Shown here: positions 15,401-24,728 of the stretch, in pieces
How positions within the stretch are numbered: the stretch's first letter is position 1
Layout of the letters: the number at the start of each line of letters is the position of its first letter
Assembly: GCF_000423405.1 (NCBI RefSeq)
Contig: NZ_AUHX01000016.1
Span: forward strand, 1 to 47,010
Length of the DNA: 47,010 nt
Source of the DNA: Mesonia mobilis DSM 19841
GTDB taxonomy: Bacteria; Bacteroidota; Bacteroidia; Flavobacteriales; Flavobacteriaceae
Direction: 5' to 3'
Program-made: the position numbers and the translations under genes
Notes under the pieces: model-generated
Databases searched by the model: none
Told to the model about the DNA's origin: nothing
What the model saw: only the letters and a program-made list of their open reading frames with translations

Positions 15401-16964
15401 AGAACTGCAGATGGTTTGGGAAGGATTGTTTACCTATTTGCGTGATGAATATCTAAAAACGCGAAAGAACAAACGCATAAAAGCTTTGCAGGCTTTACTT
15501 TCTGCACAAACTTGTAGTCATTGTCAAGGTAGCGGCTTAAAGCCGGAGCGATTAGCCATTGAAATTGGTAGCAAGTCGATGCACGATTTAAAATCGATGA
15601 ATTTTGAAGAATTTGCTGAATTTTTAAATGAAACTTCTTCATTTTCCAAAATCGATCGAGATCTAGTGAAGCGTTTAGCCGAACATTTACAAACGACACT
15701 TTTACGCGCGCAGCAATTACATATCGATTATTTACAGTTGAACCGAAAATCGAAAACACTAAGTGGGGGTGAACAGCAACGCGTCGCATTGATCAAGCAA
15801 TTAAATAGTCCGTTGCAAGGCATCACCTATTTGTTAGATGAACCTTCGGCCGGTTTATCGCAAGCTAATATTCCCGATTTAATTCGGTTGTTGAAAGAAT
15901 TGGTAACGAAAGGGAATACGGTGATCGTGATCGAGCATCATAAAGATATTATCTTGGCGGCCGATCGCTTGTACGAGATTGGCCCCAAAGCCGGAAGTTT
16001 AGGTGGTGAGTTGATGTTTGAAGGGAGTCCGCAAGCATATTTGAAAGCCGAACATTGTCATCCATTTTTGAAACAAGTTCCCGAGGCGATTCAGCTTCAA
16101 CCGGGAACGAAACAAATTCAGCTTCAGCAATTAGAAAAACACAGTTTAAAGAAAGCAAATTTAGCCATTCCTGTGGGCGGAATTACCGCCATTTCCGGAA
16201 AATCGGGCGTAGGAAAAACCACGTTGGTCAAAGAAATTTTAATTCCCAGTATGGAACGAGGAAAACCGGTGAATTGTGCGCAAATTGAATTTCCTACTAG
16301 TTATGCCGGCGTTGATTATTTTGAACCTAAAAAATTACGCGCGCATCACAAAACCTTGTTGGTCGATTATTTAGATCTCCTGAAAGTAATCACCAAAGTA
16401 TTTGCTGATCACAGCGAACAACCGTCTCGCTATTTTTCTTATAAAACCAAGAGCAGCCAATGCCCGAACTGTAAAGGCAAAGGATTTGTAGAAACCAGTT
16501 TAGATGTGGTGGCTAATGCTGTGGAAGTTTGTGAAGTTTGCGAAGGCAAGCGCTATCAAGCGGAAGTTTTGGCTGTGAAGGTCGAAGCGAAAAGTATTGC
16601 CGATGTTCTTGCGTTTAGCATTTCAGCATTAAAAGATTGGCTGCAAAACTTTGCTGTAAAATCTACTACAGAAAAATTCCTGCAGCAGCTCACCGATATT
16701 GGTTTAGGACATTTAGCGATCGATCAAGCGGTTACTTCACTTTCTTCCGGAGAAAAACAGCGTTTGTTATTGCTAAATTGGCTTCAGCAACCTGAAGAAA
16801 ATCAATTGTATATTTTAGATGAACCCAGTACCGGATTGCATTATGCCGATATTGATTTGTTGTTCAGTATTCTTCAGCAACTCAGTACCACTAATGATTT
16901 GCTAGTGATCGATCACAATCCTTATTTGTTAGAAAAAATAGGTGTTGGAATGATCTTGGTATAA
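12477..16964 (+). CDS. Tandem-fused UvrA-like protein with four nucleotide-binding domains
   Basis: About 1495 residues; ordinary UvrA is about 940. The order of motifs shows two UvrA-like units in one chain. Unit 1: Walker [10 protein letters not shown], Zn motif CAQC, CPNC, degenerate signature SSGDGQR (13511-13546), Walker B YVFDEPS; then a second half with CPHC...CPHC, signature LSGGEAQR and WLEEPS but no P-loop (about 13900-13955 reads [12 protein letters not shown]). Unit 2: Walker [10 protein letters not shown], signature [14 protein letters not shown]; then Walker [14 protein letters not shown]...CEVC, signature [28 protein letters not shown] follows shortly after the first P-loop region, so the UvrB-binding domain is missing. 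It therefore resembles UvrA2/drug-resistance UvrA proteins rather than the repair UvrA. Probable role: recognition of DNA lesions or DNA-bound drugs. ATG at 12477 is preferred over TTG at 12468. Confidence 0.93.
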   Translation: MRLQNATQNNLKNISLTLPENQLIVVTGLSGSGKSSLAMGTIANEGYRYFLESLPAYYQQNSIAIPTAEVDAISDLPPVVKVEQSKRFQSIKATFGTLSELAPIFRVLFARYAGKEKMSRSLFSFNHPKGACAQCRGIGEEEYIDINKLIGDENKTLREGAIVTTLPNGYIVYSQVTVEELNKVCQAHGFHVDMPWKDLNKEQKNVILYGSDRLQVFYGKHSIESRLRWQGFKAKPREEGYYKGVMPIMENILRLDRNKSILRFVSSRTCPNCGGARIKPEHLAFQWHGLNFQEWMQLPLTELYERLQTLELSAGEQVLVDKMNTQLFDFIRLGMEHYRLATPSTEISSGDGQRIKLIKQVNSSLQGILYVFDEPSIGLSEAYQKHLLHILRRLIRNGNTVMVVEHDLEFIRSADWVVELGPGAGVEGGEVLFNGQLKDFLAAEEITTPTKKAFDRDRLTVEKVKAVQLKDFQPQVEGLHVISKKTKAVTEKIVSFCTNNDFQLHQVDDQPIGKTPRSNPATYTGLADKIRDLLAKTTAAKEAKLTKSAFSFNNKAGRCPHCEGAGVITLSMSMLGTVNQTCPHCLGKRFQPEVLAVTWNQKNIADIYELSIDEALDFFSEEKKLAAILSLMHQLGLGYLKLGQASNTLSGGEAQRIKLTKHFAKSAKKTLLWLEEPSIGLHQQNVAQLLAALQQLKAKTAGIICVENHQLFQQAADVWLNNAEVISYQEPTLPSVQRQDVISVRGARTHALKDLNVEFPKQKLSVVTGISGSGKSSLVIDTLHGYGLQEMTKQFSSYEQSRVGVNFQLEVEHIEGLTPSICISRKEKNFTERSDLAKQTDIDKSLRFAFSRKAQYEGKDWTASHFSNQHELGKCVVCDGLGEEQLPDPQKVVIDAQKSIAEGVFTHNKALAYYGQPDSQYMAVLKEVGKANAFDLQTPFEDLTPAQQEIIFNGIPDKKWKATWEFKTKTRTGTQELQMVWEGLFTYLRDEYLKTRKNKRIKALQALLSAQTCSHCQGSGLKPERLAIEIGSKSMHDLKSMNFEEFAEFLNETSSFSKIDRDLVKRLAEHLQTTLLRAQQLHIDYLQLNRKSKTLSGGEQQRVALIKQLNSPLQGITYLLDEPSAGLSQANIPDLIRLLKELVTKGNTVIVIEHHKDIILAADRLYEIGPKAGSLGGELMFEGSPQAYLKAEHCHPFLKQVPEAIQLQPGTKQIQLQQLEKHSLKKANLAIPVGGITAISGKSGVGKTTLVKEILIPSMERGKPVNCAQIEFPTSYAGVDYFEPKKLRAHHKTLLVDYLDLLKVITKVFADHSEQPSRYFSYKTKSSQCPNCKGKGFVETSLDVVANAVEVCEVCEGKRYQAEVLAVKVEAKSIADVLAFSISALKDWLQNFAVKSTTEKFLQQLTDIGLGHLAIDQAVTSLSSGEKQRLLLLNWLQQPEENQLYILDEPSTGLHYADIDLLFSILQQLSTTNDLLVIDHNPYLLEKIGVGMILV

Positions 16965-16967
16965 TAT

Positions 16968-17001
16968 ATCCTCAGGGAAATTTTTCAATTTCCCTGAGGA
17001 T
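16968..17001. terminator. Bidirectional terminator between convergent genes
   Basis: Perfect 15-bp stem ATCCTCAGGGAAATT / AATTTCCCTGAGGAT with loop tttc, 3 nt after the UvrA-like stop and 5 nt before the stop of the convergent DoxDA gene. There is no long T-run, but the stem is strong from both sides. Confidence 0.7.
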
Positions 17002-17006
17002 TGCGT

Positions 17007-18029
17007 TTAGTTTTTCAGTACTTTTTGTGACCAACTAGCTCCACTAATATCGGTGAGTTTAAGTTGGTAATTGCCTTTAGGTAATTGTTTAAACTTTTTG
17101 TTGGTAAAGCTTAAAACTGCTTTTGCTCCTAACGGAATCACTAAACTATGTTTGCCCGGTTTTACTTTAGCCACATATTTATTTTTAATTTGATGGCTGC
17201 TAAGTTGGGCTAAATCTTCTTGTTTGTAAGCCATCACTATTTTGTTTTCGGTATTCAACAGTTCTACTTTAATAAGCCAAGAGCCGTAAACATCAACGCC
17301 TTCTGTTCTGTAAACTTCAAAAGAAAGGTTTTCTTGGTTGATTTTTGCTTGGCTAATTTCTAATTTGGGTTTAACCGATTTGTTATGCAACTTGCCCCAT
17401 AAGCCACCGTGAAAAATTTGATTGGTACTCAAGGTGATCGCTAAAATTACCAATGAGCCTACGAGTACAAATTTTGGTAAAAGCTTTATGTTTAACGGGA
17501 AGTCACCAGAACCTAGCCACGCAAAATATTTGGTTTGGGTGAATTTAACTTGTTGCTGAAGCCAATAGTGATCGATCGAGTAGGTGCTGCTTCCGGTGAG
17601 AAACAGTACGAAACCTGCTGCAATCCCTAAAACTCCAATTTGCCATTCGTCGAGGCAGGTCGTGCCAATCCACCCCGAACCTAAAAGAATACCCATTGCC
17701 AATGCCATCACACCGATACTCATTAATCGAGTAAATGCACCGAACATTAAACATAAGCCTACTAAACCTTCGATAATGGTAAAAATGAGCATATGTAGCC
17801 ATAAGGCCTCTGGATGTTCTACCAAATATTCGATAAAGGGTTGTATACCGAGTGCGTTAGGCAAAAAGTGATTAAATTTTTTACCGATGTAACCGGCAAA
17901 TTCAGGATCGAGTTTTGGAGCTAAGATGGTTCTGCGCCAAAATGCAGAAAAGTACGTCCAGCCCACGACGAGTCTTAAAACTAAAGTGAACAGTCCGCTA
18001 TTGTGATTGAGATTTATATTTTTCATCAT
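17007..18029 (-). CDS. DoxD-DoxA fusion (thiosulfate:quinone oxidoreductase-like)
   Basis: 340 residues. The N-terminal half (about 10-165) is a four-helix DoxD/DoxX-type membrane domain (FTLVLRLVVGWTYFSAFWRR, LGSGWIGTTCLDEW). After another membrane helix (about 183-203) the C-terminal 130 residues form an exported beta-rich domain like DoxA (YGSWLIKVELLN, then ending LTDISGASWSQKVL). In Acidianus, DoxD and DoxA are separate subunits of an enzyme that oxidises thiosulfate to tetrathionate and passes electrons to quinone; fused forms are known in Bacteroidota. It overlaps the DsrE-like gene by 1 nt, so the two are coupled. A role in sulfur-compound oxidation is inferred from family only. Confidence 0.85.
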   Translation of the reverse strand: MMKNINLNHNSGLFTLVLRLVVGWTYFSAFWRRTILAPKLDPEFAGYIGKKFNHFLPNALGIQPFIEYLVEHPEALWLHMLIFTIIEGLVGLCLMFGAFTRLMSIGVMALAMGILLGSGWIGTTCLDEWQIGVLGIAAGFVLFLTGSSTYSIDHYWLQQQVKFTQTKYFAWLGSGDFPLNIKLLPKFVLVGSLVILAITLSTNQIFHGGLWGKLHNKSVKPKLEISQAKINQENLSFEVYRTEGVDVYGSWLIKVELLNTENKIVMAYKQEDLAQLSSHQIKNKYVAKVKPGKHSLVIPLGAKAVLSFTNKKFKQLPKGNYQLKLTDISGASWSQKVLKN

Positions 18030-18448
18030 TAAATAGTTAGGGTTAAAAATCCTTGTTTTTGAAGTTGAAAAGCGTGTAAAATTCCGTTTTCGGTAATTGG
18101 TAAACCAGGCGGTACATCTTTTTTGCTCAGGTTGAATTTGGTTAATGAAATTCCGCAGGCAAAAATCTTCACCCCTTGCTTTTTTGCAGTTTTTAATAGA
18201 GCCGCAAAGTCTTGGTTTTGTGGGATATTTTGAAGGGTTTTTCCGCAGAAAATCACCTGAAATTCTCCAAATAGTTCACCATCTTCATTTTCTAATGCAG
18301 TGGCGGTTTGTAAAATAGCCGGTAGTTGTTGAATATTTTTAGAAAGCACCGCATACTTATTTTTTTCAAGTTGAGTTTGTGCTTTTAAACTTGAGGTTGC
18401 CATTCCGAAGAAAAAGAGAGAACAGCATATCATGATCGTATTTTTCAT
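18029..18448 (-). CDS. Exported DsrE/DsrF-like protein
   Basis: 139 residues with a signal peptide (to about residue 24, SSLKAQ). The mature part has the DsrE-like fold pattern: ILQTATALENE, then VIFCGKTLQ, then LLKTAKKQGVKIFACGISL. Two cysteines (in IFCGK and FACGIS) occupy positions that in DsrE-type proteins often handle sulfane sulfur. Its stop overlaps the DoxDA start by 1 nt, so the two genes are translationally coupled and probably act on the same sulfur compound in the periplasm. The gap to the upstream hypothetical gene is 168 nt. Confidence 0.85.
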   Translation of the reverse strand: MKNTIMICCSLFFFGMATSSLKAQTQLEKNKYAVLSKNIQQLPAILQTATALENEDGELFGEFQVIFCGKTLQNIPQNQDFAALLKTAKKQGVKIFACGISLTKFNLSKKDVPPGLPITENGILHAFQLQKQGFLTLTI

Positions 18449-18616
18449 TTGATAAACGATTTAAAATTTGATATTAATAGTTGTGAACCCTTACGTGAGG
18501 TAAGCGTTTTAAAAAGTTGGAAAGTAGCTTAAGTGAGCATTGAAATTTTAGGTATAGCAGAAAGCCCTTTTTATAGGATGAATAAAAAGATATACGTAAA
18601 AAAGCTTCAGCTTAAG

Positions 18617-19006
18617 CTATGCGAAATAAGAAGGATGATCTTTAAAATTCTGGTAGAGAATGTAGAGCGGGACCGGTTCATTTCTCAAAATTTGAGAAGT
18701 CAGCACCGAGCCAGCTTCCGTTTTTATTTCGGTGGAATAAAAACCGGCAGGAACTGAAGATGGCAAAACGGCAAGCGTTTGAAGTGCGCTATCATTTTTT
18801 AGCGTAGTTGCAGTAACTTCTTCAAAAACTACACAACTTGCCGGACTGAGTGTCGCTTTACTTTTATTGGTAGCTTCGGTGGTTTCTACACCAATCTGAT
18901 CCTGAATTAAATTACGAACCTTGCAGGGTGAAAGTAATAACAAAGCCAAGCATAACGCCATCGATGCGTTACGAAAAAAGCCGATCTGTTGATGATTTAC
19001 TTTCAA
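18617..19006 (-). CDS. Small exported protein of unknown function
   Basis: Up to 129 residues. A basic start and hydrophobic run (MALCLALLLLSPC) look like a signal sequence. The rest is polar, with a second cysteine in SPASCVVFEEV and a C-terminal PVPLYILYQN segment. The longest frame begins with TTG at 19004-19006; the first ATG (18959-18961) would give 114 residues and a very short n-region, so TTG is plausible. Its place between the TonB/DUF4249 pair and the DsrE/DoxDA pair suggests it belongs to one of these modules. No family is recognised. Confidence 0.6.
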   Translation of the reverse strand: MKVNHQQIGFFRNASMALCLALLLLSPCKVRNLIQDQIGVETTEATNKSKATLSPASCVVFEEVTATTLKNDSALQTLAVLPSSVPAGFYSTEIKTEAGSVLTSQILRNEPVPLYILYQNFKDHPSYFA

Positions 19007-19085
19007 AATGAAATTTTATTGATAATCTAGTTCTGCTAAAATACGAGCTTTATCGTTAATAATGCTCGAATCAGTTTTTTAATCG

Positions 19086-19934
19086 TCATTCTTGTTCTTC
19101 TTCTACCGTATATGTAAACTCTCGTACTTGCGAAAGCCTAAAATAGCCCAAGGCATAGTTGTCTTCATTGGTCTCATTAATAATATTGCCTCTAATATTG
19201 GCCGGTGGTGTAACAAAAGGATTTGCGCTGGTGCTTTCTAGAATAAGACTCATATAACTATGAAATTGCTCTGAGATCGCTCTAAATCTGATGGCAAGCG
19301 TATCGCCCGGTTCCAGATCTTCATTAGAAAAATCGCTATCCATTTCGTTGCCGTTGAAAAAGTCGTCACTCGTAATATCGTATTCCGGTAGCGGCAGAAA
19401 ATCTACTTCGACATCGGTTAAGTAAAAGTTTTCTTCTTCAGCAGGATCATCGTAATAAAAAGTGACTTCATAATCTTCTCCTAAAAATCCTCCATCGGCT
19501 TCTTGTTCGATTCGGTTAATTTCCGGTGTAGTAATTAGACTTTCGGTTGCCGTAAAGGTTTCATCATCGACACTTACAAATAGCTGATAGGTTTCCTGAA
19601 GTTGAGGAACAAAATTGTTACATTGGTAGGTGCCGGCTTCATTGGTTTCCGTAAACGTGAAGGTATCGCCCAAAGTATTGGTGATGTAAACTTCAGCATT
19701 CGCAACCTTAGTCGTTTCGGTTTCATAATAATTGGTGAGTCGGCTTAGGTAGATTTGTTGAACATTTCCTGAAGTTGCTGTATCCCAAAGGATTTCTGCA
19801 TCGATCACTAAACGATTATCACTCGATGCCAAGTCAACTTCTACCACATCTTCACAAGAAAACAGAAAAAGGCTTAAGGCGAATAACGATGAATAAACAA
19901 CACATCTTGATTTTATATGATGAAAGAATTTCAT
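19086..19934 (-). CDS. DUF4249 lipoprotein, partner of the TonB receptor
   Basis: 282 residues. The signal ends in a lipobox (ALSLFLFSCED), then comes a beta-rich exported region that begins VEVDLASSDNRLVIDAEI, as in DUF4249. This family nearly always follows a TonB-dependent receptor in Bacteroidota and is thought to be its outer-membrane partner, in the way SusD partners SusC, although the ligands are unknown. It begins 6 nt after the receptor gene and is surely co-transcribed with it. Highly acidic overall. Confidence 0.88.
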   Translation of the reverse strand: MKFFHHIKSRCVVYSSLFALSLFLFSCEDVVEVDLASSDNRLVIDAEILWDTATSGNVQQIYLSRLTNYYETETTKVANAEVYITNTLGDTFTFTETNEAGTYQCNNFVPQLQETYQLFVSVDDETFTATESLITTPEINRIEQEADGGFLGEDYEVTFYYDDPAEEENFYLTDVEVDFLPLPEYDITSDDFFNGNEMDSDFSNEDLEPGDTLAIRFRAISEQFHSYMSLILESTSANPFVTPPANIRGNIINETNEDNYALGYFRLSQVREFTYTVEEEQE

Positions 19935-19940
19935 AAGCTT

Positions 19941-22550
19941 TTAAAATTTGAAGTTATAAGAAACACTTGGCAAAATACCGAAAATAGAAAGTCGGCGAGC
20001 TTCGTTTACGCCGCTATCTTCGTTGGTGGTAAATCGGATTGAAGCGGCATTGCTCCGGTTATACACGTTATAAATACTAAATACCCAGTAGCTTTGCCAG
20101 CCTTTTTTCTTATCGGGTTTTGGAGTAAAGGTAGCGGCTAGATCTAAATGATGATACGCGGGTAATCGATTTTCATTTCGGTTAGCATAATTAGGAACCG
20201 GAATGCCGCCTAACTCATAATAGCCGTTGGGGTAGGTGACCGGTTGCCCCGATTGTAAGGCAAAATTGGCGCTAAACGACCATTTTTTGGTATGCTCGTA
20301 ACTTCCTGTTACGCTCAAGTTATGGAGTTTGTCGTAAGGCGAAAGGTACCAATCGCCATTGGCAATGCCCGGTTCTTCCGGCGAGTTGCCTTCTGTACGT
20401 TGTTCGGCACGAGATAAAGTGTAGGAAACCCATCCGGTTAATTTCCCGGTGTTTTTTCTGAATAAGACTTCTAACCCATAAGCTCTGGCTTCCCCATTCA
20501 GCAAGACTTGTTCGATATTGTTGTTGGCGATAAGATCGGCGCCATCTACATAATCGATTCGGTTTTGAATGTCTTTGTAAAATACTTCGGTTTCTAATGA
20601 ATATTTTTTATTGCTGAAATTTCTAAAATAGCCCAACGCATATTGATCTAGCAATTGAGGCTCGATAAACGAACCGCTCGGCGTCCAGATATTTACCGGA
20701 GTAGGCGATTGACTGTTAGAAACGATATGTAAGTATTGCGCCATTCGATTATAACTTGCCTTTAAGGAGGTGTCGTCGTTTAATGCAAAAGATAGTGCTG
20801 CACGAGGTTCTAGGTTATTAAAATCTCTAATCACTTCACCGCTATCGTAAAGAGTACTGCCAATTGGCGGAGCTTCTTCATAAATACCAAAATCAGGATT
20901 ATAGATTACAGGATTATTGTTGGCATACCTGCTTATGGCTTGCGGACCAAAGCGGTAAAACATACTATAGCGCAAGCCATATCTCACATTGAGTTGCTCA
21001 GAAATTTGATGAGAAACATCGATATACGCAGAAGGCTCTAATGCATATTTTTTATCGAGTTGTCTAAAGTTTACCGAAGACTCGGCATTTGGAGCCAAGG
21101 TACCCGGATTTACTTCATAGTTAATAGCTTCTGCACCGTAATTTAATTGCACTTCTTCTGAGAGGTAATGTTGCCAGTCGTAGGTGAGTCCGTAACTTTC
21201 TATGGCGCTTTGCCACTCGAAATTTTGGCTATTCAGCTCTAGGTTAAAGCGGTAATCGCTATAGAATACAGCCAAATTGGTAAGAATATTTTCGTTAAAA
21301 CGATGTTCCCATTTTAGATTAGCCATCGTATTGCCATAGGTACTGGAAAAGCTATCGCTAATATCGAACAAGTCGTTCCCGTAATACCCGGAAAAGCTCA
21401 ATGCGTTTTTATCGTTGAGGCGATACTTTAAGCGTGTGTTTAGGTCGTAAAACATAGCCGAGTTTTCGTTATCGGCAAGTTTTAAGAAAAGATGTGCGTA
21501 AGAAGTTCTTCCGCCGATCATAAACGAGCCTTTTTCTTTTTTAATTGGTCCTTCAAGCATTAATTTGCTAGAGATGAGTCCGATGCCGCCGGTTGCTTTA
21601 AATTCTTGATCGCTCCCAGTGTGTTGGTGCACATCGAGTACTGAAGAAACCCGACCTCCAAACTGTGAGGGAATTCCGCCTTTGTATAATTCTAAATTAT
21701 TCACCACGTCGGCGTTAAAAACAGAAAAGAAGCCAAACATATGTGAATCGCTGTAAATTGGTGTTCCGTCAAGTAGAATTAAATTTTGATCGGCTGCACC
21801 ACCCCGAACATTAAAGCCAGAAGAACCTTCGCCGGCATTGGTGACACCCGGTAAGGTAAGTAGTGATTTTAAAGGATCGGGTTCTCCCAAGGCTACGGGT
21901 ATTTGTTTGATCTCGTTCATATCGAGCGTATTCATGCTCATTTGCGGTTTTTTAATATCTACCGCTTTGGAGTTTTGTGTGATCACCACTTCTTCTAAAC
22001 TTTCGCCATCTTCTTCCAACTGGGTAGTAATGCTAATGTTTTGATTTAAATTTATCGTTTGGGTTTGGTTCATAAAACCAATATAGCTGATGTTTAGCGT
22101 ATAGGTTCCTGCCGAGAGTTCTAGAGAGAATTTGCCGTTTTCATCGGTAGAGGTTCCGGTGCCGGTTTCTTCTACATAAATATTTGCTCCTAATAAGGGT
22201 ACGTTTGCAGGATCGGTAATCGTTCCCGATAAGGTATAGGTTGTTTGAGCATTGTTTTGCGCTGCTTCTTTCACCGTAATGGTATTGCCAATAATTTCAT
22301 ATTTGTAAGCATTTTTCAGGTTCAATTTTTCTAAGAGCTGTTTTACTTCCATACTGGCAGGGAAAGCTTCAGCATCCAGAGCCCGATTGGTTTGAATGTT
22401 ATTGCTATAGGCAAAGCTATACGAGGTTTGTTCTTCCACCAGACTCATTAATTCTTTTAAAGTGGTAGGAGAGGTTATAAACTGTATGGTTTGCGCTTTT
22501 GTTGGTAAATTACTAACTATGAAGAGCAGTAATAAAAGCCATTGCTTCAT
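19941..22550 (-). CDS. TonB-dependent receptor with STN signalling domain
   Basis: 869 residues. Order: signal peptide (to about residue 19), STN domain (about 25-72, containing LKELMSLVEEQTSYSFAYS), carboxypeptidase-D-like regulatory domain (about 83-170, SGTITDPANVPLLGANIYVE), plug (about 205-315, with GFNVRGGAADQNLILLDGTP and GGRVSSVLDV) and a long beta-barrel that ends in the terminal aromatic SYNFKF. The STN domain is the part that signals ligand uptake to a FecR anti-sigma factor, which fits the two genes upstream. Substrate is not predictable; DUF4249 rather than SusD as partner argues against an ordinary glycan system. Confidence 0.93.
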   Translation of the reverse strand: MKQWLLLLLFIVSNLPTKAQTIQFITSPTTLKELMSLVEEQTSYSFAYSNNIQTNRALDAEAFPASMEVKQLLEKLNLKNAYKYEIIGNTITVKEAAQNNAQTTYTLSGTITDPANVPLLGANIYVEETGTGTSTDENGKFSLELSAGTYTLNISYIGFMNQTQTINLNQNISITTQLEEDGESLEEVVITQNSKAVDIKKPQMSMNTLDMNEIKQIPVALGEPDPLKSLLTLPGVTNAGEGSSGFNVRGGAADQNLILLDGTPIYSDSHMFGFFSVFNADVVNNLELYKGGIPSQFGGRVSSVLDVHQHTGSDQEFKATGGIGLISSKLMLEGPIKKEKGSFMIGGRTSYAHLFLKLADNENSAMFYDLNTRLKYRLNDKNALSFSGYYGNDLFDISDSFSSTYGNTMANLKWEHRFNENILTNLAVFYSDYRFNLELNSQNFEWQSAIESYGLTYDWQHYLSEEVQLNYGAEAINYEVNPGTLAPNAESSVNFRQLDKKYALEPSAYIDVSHQISEQLNVRYGLRYSMFYRFGPQAISRYANNNPVIYNPDFGIYEEAPPIGSTLYDSGEVIRDFNNLEPRAALSFALNDDTSLKASYNRMAQYLHIVSNSQSPTPVNIWTPSGSFIEPQLLDQYALGYFRNFSNKKYSLETEVFYKDIQNRIDYVDGADLIANNNIEQVLLNGEARAYGLEVLFRKNTGKLTGWVSYTLSRAEQRTEGNSPEEPGIANGDWYLSPYDKLHNLSVTGSYEHTKKWSFSANFALQSGQPVTYPNGYYELGGIPVPNYANRNENRLPAYHHLDLAATFTPKPDKKKGWQSYWVFSIYNVYNRSNAASIRFTTNEDSGVNEARRLSIFGILPSVSYNFKF

Positions 22551-22574
22551 AAGAGGTTAAGTTTTTAGAGGTTG

Positions 22575-23423
22575 TTAGTTGTTGGTGGCAAAATAAATTT
22601 TTTGATCAGTGTTGCTTTTTTGATAGCTATATTGATAAAGCTGTGCTACGATCGCTATTATATGCTCGAGCGGTTCTTGTCGGTTTAATTTTAGTGTGAT
22701 TTTTTTATGACTAATATCGTCGGGAAACACGAGTTGAAACCCGTAATTTTTCTGAATATAAGTTACAAAGTCTTTTAGAGGAGTTTCTTTAAATTCTTTA
22801 AAAAGTTCGAAACTCTCGATATCGATAGCATCATTTTTAAATACAAAAACTTCTCCCGGGGCAATGATCCAATTCTTATCACGACCTTCAACTTGCAATT
22901 GAACGCTTCCTTCGTATAAATTGACTTCGGTGTGTTTAGCCGATAGGTTTTTTACTTTAAAAATCGTTCCCAAAACTCGGGTAGTGGTTAATTGACTTTT
23001 TACCGTAAACGGATGTGCTGAGTCTTTTTTGACTTCAAAAACCGCTTCTCCCTTAAGTTCTACATTACGGTGCGTTTTAAAATTTTCAGGAAAGCTTAGT
23101 TGTGCATTTGCAGCTAAATTAACCTTAGAGCTGTCGGGTAAAAAGATGGTTTTAATATGTGTTGTTGGGTTTTCAATAATTTGGTAAGCGCTAGTGTTGG
23201 TAGTTGCTAATTTATTTTTCTGAAATAAGACTCCGGTAAGTGTTGCTGCGATTACTAGAAATGAAGCCGCGATCCCGTAATACCATTTTTTTGGTTTTTG
23301 CTGCGGAAACTTTTCTGCTTGAAATTTTTTCCAAGAAGCTTCTTTTTGCCCATCAGAAGCAGGATTGCTGTTGCCGGCTTGCCAGCTTTCATTTATTTTC
23401 TTTTCGATTTCTTCTTCATTCAT
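22575..23423 (-). CDS. FecR-family anti-sigma factor
   Basis: 282 residues: a cytoplasmic N-terminus of about 47 residues that would bind the sigma factor, one membrane span (about 48-67, GIAASFLVIAATLTGVLF), a periplasmic FecR domain (about 95-190, with SKVNLAANAQLSFPENF and LKGEAVFEV) and a C-terminal STN-like region (about 205-265). It would hold the ECF sigma inactive until the STN domain of the receptor reports substrate. Gaps of 65 nt to the sigma gene and 24 nt to the receptor gene fit one operon. Confidence 0.92.
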   Translation of the reverse strand: MNEEEIEKKINESWQAGNSNPASDGQKEASWKKFQAEKFPQQKPKKWYYGIAASFLVIAATLTGVLFQKNKLATTNTSAYQIIENPTTHIKTIFLPDSSKVNLAANAQLSFPENFKTHRNVELKGEAVFEVKKDSAHPFTVKSQLTTTRVLGTIFKVKNLSAKHTEVNLYEGSVQLQVEGRDKNWIIAPGEVFVFKNDAIDIESFELFKEFKETPLKDFVTYIQKNYGFQLVFPDDISHKKITLKLNRQEPLEHIIAIVAQLYQYSYQKSNTDQKIYFATNN

Positions 23424-23488
23424 CCTTTGAAAGAATTCAACCTAGATGAGGTTCTTTTAATAATAGACAAACAAGAAATAAAAAGTTC

Positions 23489-24025
23489 CTAAGCTTTTTT
23501 TACTTTTTTTAAAATAAATTGATGGGCGAGGTAAATATGATTGGCGATCGTTTTACGAGAAAGTCCCGTAAAGTCTGAAATTTCTTGGTAAGAATAATTA
23601 TCAATTTTATGAAGCCGAAAGATTTTTTGACGCTGCTCAGGCAATTGCGCTATAAGTTGGTAAAGTTGTTCTTTTTGAAGTTGAATATTTTCTGAAATCA
23701 CTTTTTCTTCGATTTCTTCCTTCAAAAAATTAGGTTCTAAGCGTATCACTTTTTGTTCACGCTGAAGGTGATTGAGAATAAGATTTTTACAGATCACAAA
23801 AAGTTGCTTCTCGAAGGCAACCTCTTCTTTTAAAAGTTTTCTGTTATCGTAAACTTTTAAAAAAGTTTCGTGTACAAAATCATCTGGAGTTAATAACTGA
23901 AAATTAAAACGTTTAGCTACGCCAATAAGGTGGTCGTAATAGTGAAAGTATGCTTTTTTAAAGCTCGCTTCTTTTCCTTTTTTTAAACCTTTAATTAGTT
24001 TTTTTTCTGAAAAAACTCGCTTCAT
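23489..24025 (-). CDS. ECF-type RNA polymerase sigma factor (FecI-like)
   Basis: 178 residues. Region 2 spans about 20-90 (FHYYDHLIGVAKRF, TPDDFVHETFLKVYDNRK) and region 4 about 125-175 (IAQLPEQRQKIFRLHKIDNY, then YQEISDFTGLSRKTIANHI). It is the first gene of the sigma/anti-sigma/receptor/DUF4249 series on the minus strand and should direct polymerase to that operon when released by FecR. Its own promoter is not obvious by eye. Confidence 0.93.
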   Translation of the reverse strand: MKRVFSEKKLIKGLKKGKEASFKKAYFHYYDHLIGVAKRFNFQLLTPDDFVHETFLKVYDNRKLLKEEVAFEKQLFVICKNLILNHLQREQKVIRLEPNFLKEEIEEKVISENIQLQKEQLYQLIAQLPEQRQKIFRLHKIDNYSYQEISDFTGLSRKTIANHIYLAHQFILKKVKKA

Positions 24026-24117
24026 ACTTTTTTGTTCGTAGGTATATAACTGCCGTAACCGAGAATTATTTTATTACTGAAAGATAAAAATTTTTTGGGT
24101 TTAGTTGAAAATAAAAA

Positions 24118-24150
24118 GCCGAACTGCTATGAATTTCATAAGCATCCGGC
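24118..24150 (-). terminator. Terminator of the pirin-YceI unit
   Basis: An imperfect hairpin pairs GCCG...TATGA with TCATA...CGGC around loop ATT. On the minus strand it is followed by TTTTTATTTTC. It lies 36 nt after the YceI stop codon. Confidence 0.65.
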
Positions 24151-24185
24151 CCTGGGGTAAATGAACAAAAACAATCAATCTAACA

Positions 24186-24704
24186 TTAATCTTGTTTGAT
24201 AAATTGAGCGTTTACAATAAGCTTCACTTTATCTGAAACGACTACGTTCCCTGCTTCGGTCACCGCGCTCCATGAAAGTCCGAAATCTTTACGGTTCAAA
24301 CTTCCGGTAAACTCAAAACCTGCTTTGGTTTGCCCGTAAGGATCTTCTACAATCCCGTTGTAATCTACTTCAAGGGTAATTTCTTTGGTTACGCCTCTTA
24401 AGGTGATTTTTCCTGTTAATTTTTCTCCGTCAAAGTCTGTTGAAGTAAAACTAAGCTCCGGATGCGCTGCTGCATTAAAGAAATCTTCCGATTTTAAATG
24501 TGCGTCACGATCGCTGTTTTTAGTATTGATCGAGTCTACTTTTGCAGAAAATCTCATTTCAGCATTTTTAAAATCTTCCTGTTCTGTTTCGATAGAAGCT
24601 TCAAACTCGTCAAAATGTCCCGTTACGGTCGAGATCATCATGTGCTTTACTTTAAAAGACACTTCAGAATGAGAAGGATCTAAAATCCATTTTGTAGTTG
24701 CCAT
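24186..24704 (-). CDS. YceI family protein
   Basis: 172 residues, the normal length without a signal peptide, so probably cytoplasmic. Family landmarks are WILDPSHSEVSFKVKHMMIS at the start, DSINTKNSDRDAHLKSEDFF in the middle and GKITLRGVTKEITLEVDY later. YceI proteins are lipocalin-like barrels that bind long isoprenoid or amide lipids; their cell role is unsettled, with links to stress. The gene lies 24 nt behind the pirin gene and is followed by a terminator, so the two share a transcript. Confidence 0.93.
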   Translation of the reverse strand: MATTKWILDPSHSEVSFKVKHMMISTVTGHFDEFEASIETEQEDFKNAEMRFSAKVDSINTKNSDRDAHLKSEDFFNAAAHPELSFTSTDFDGEKLTGKITLRGVTKEITLEVDYNGIVEDPYGQTKAGFEFTGSLNRKDFGLSWSAVTEAGNVVVSDKVKLIVNAQFIKQD

Positions 24705-24728
24705 ATTTTTTCTTTTTTATAGTGTGAT

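Noticed and set aside
18604-18617. Weak hairpin with T-run after the small exported protein gene
   Set aside because: Only a 4-bp stem; not enough to call a terminator between this gene and DsrE.
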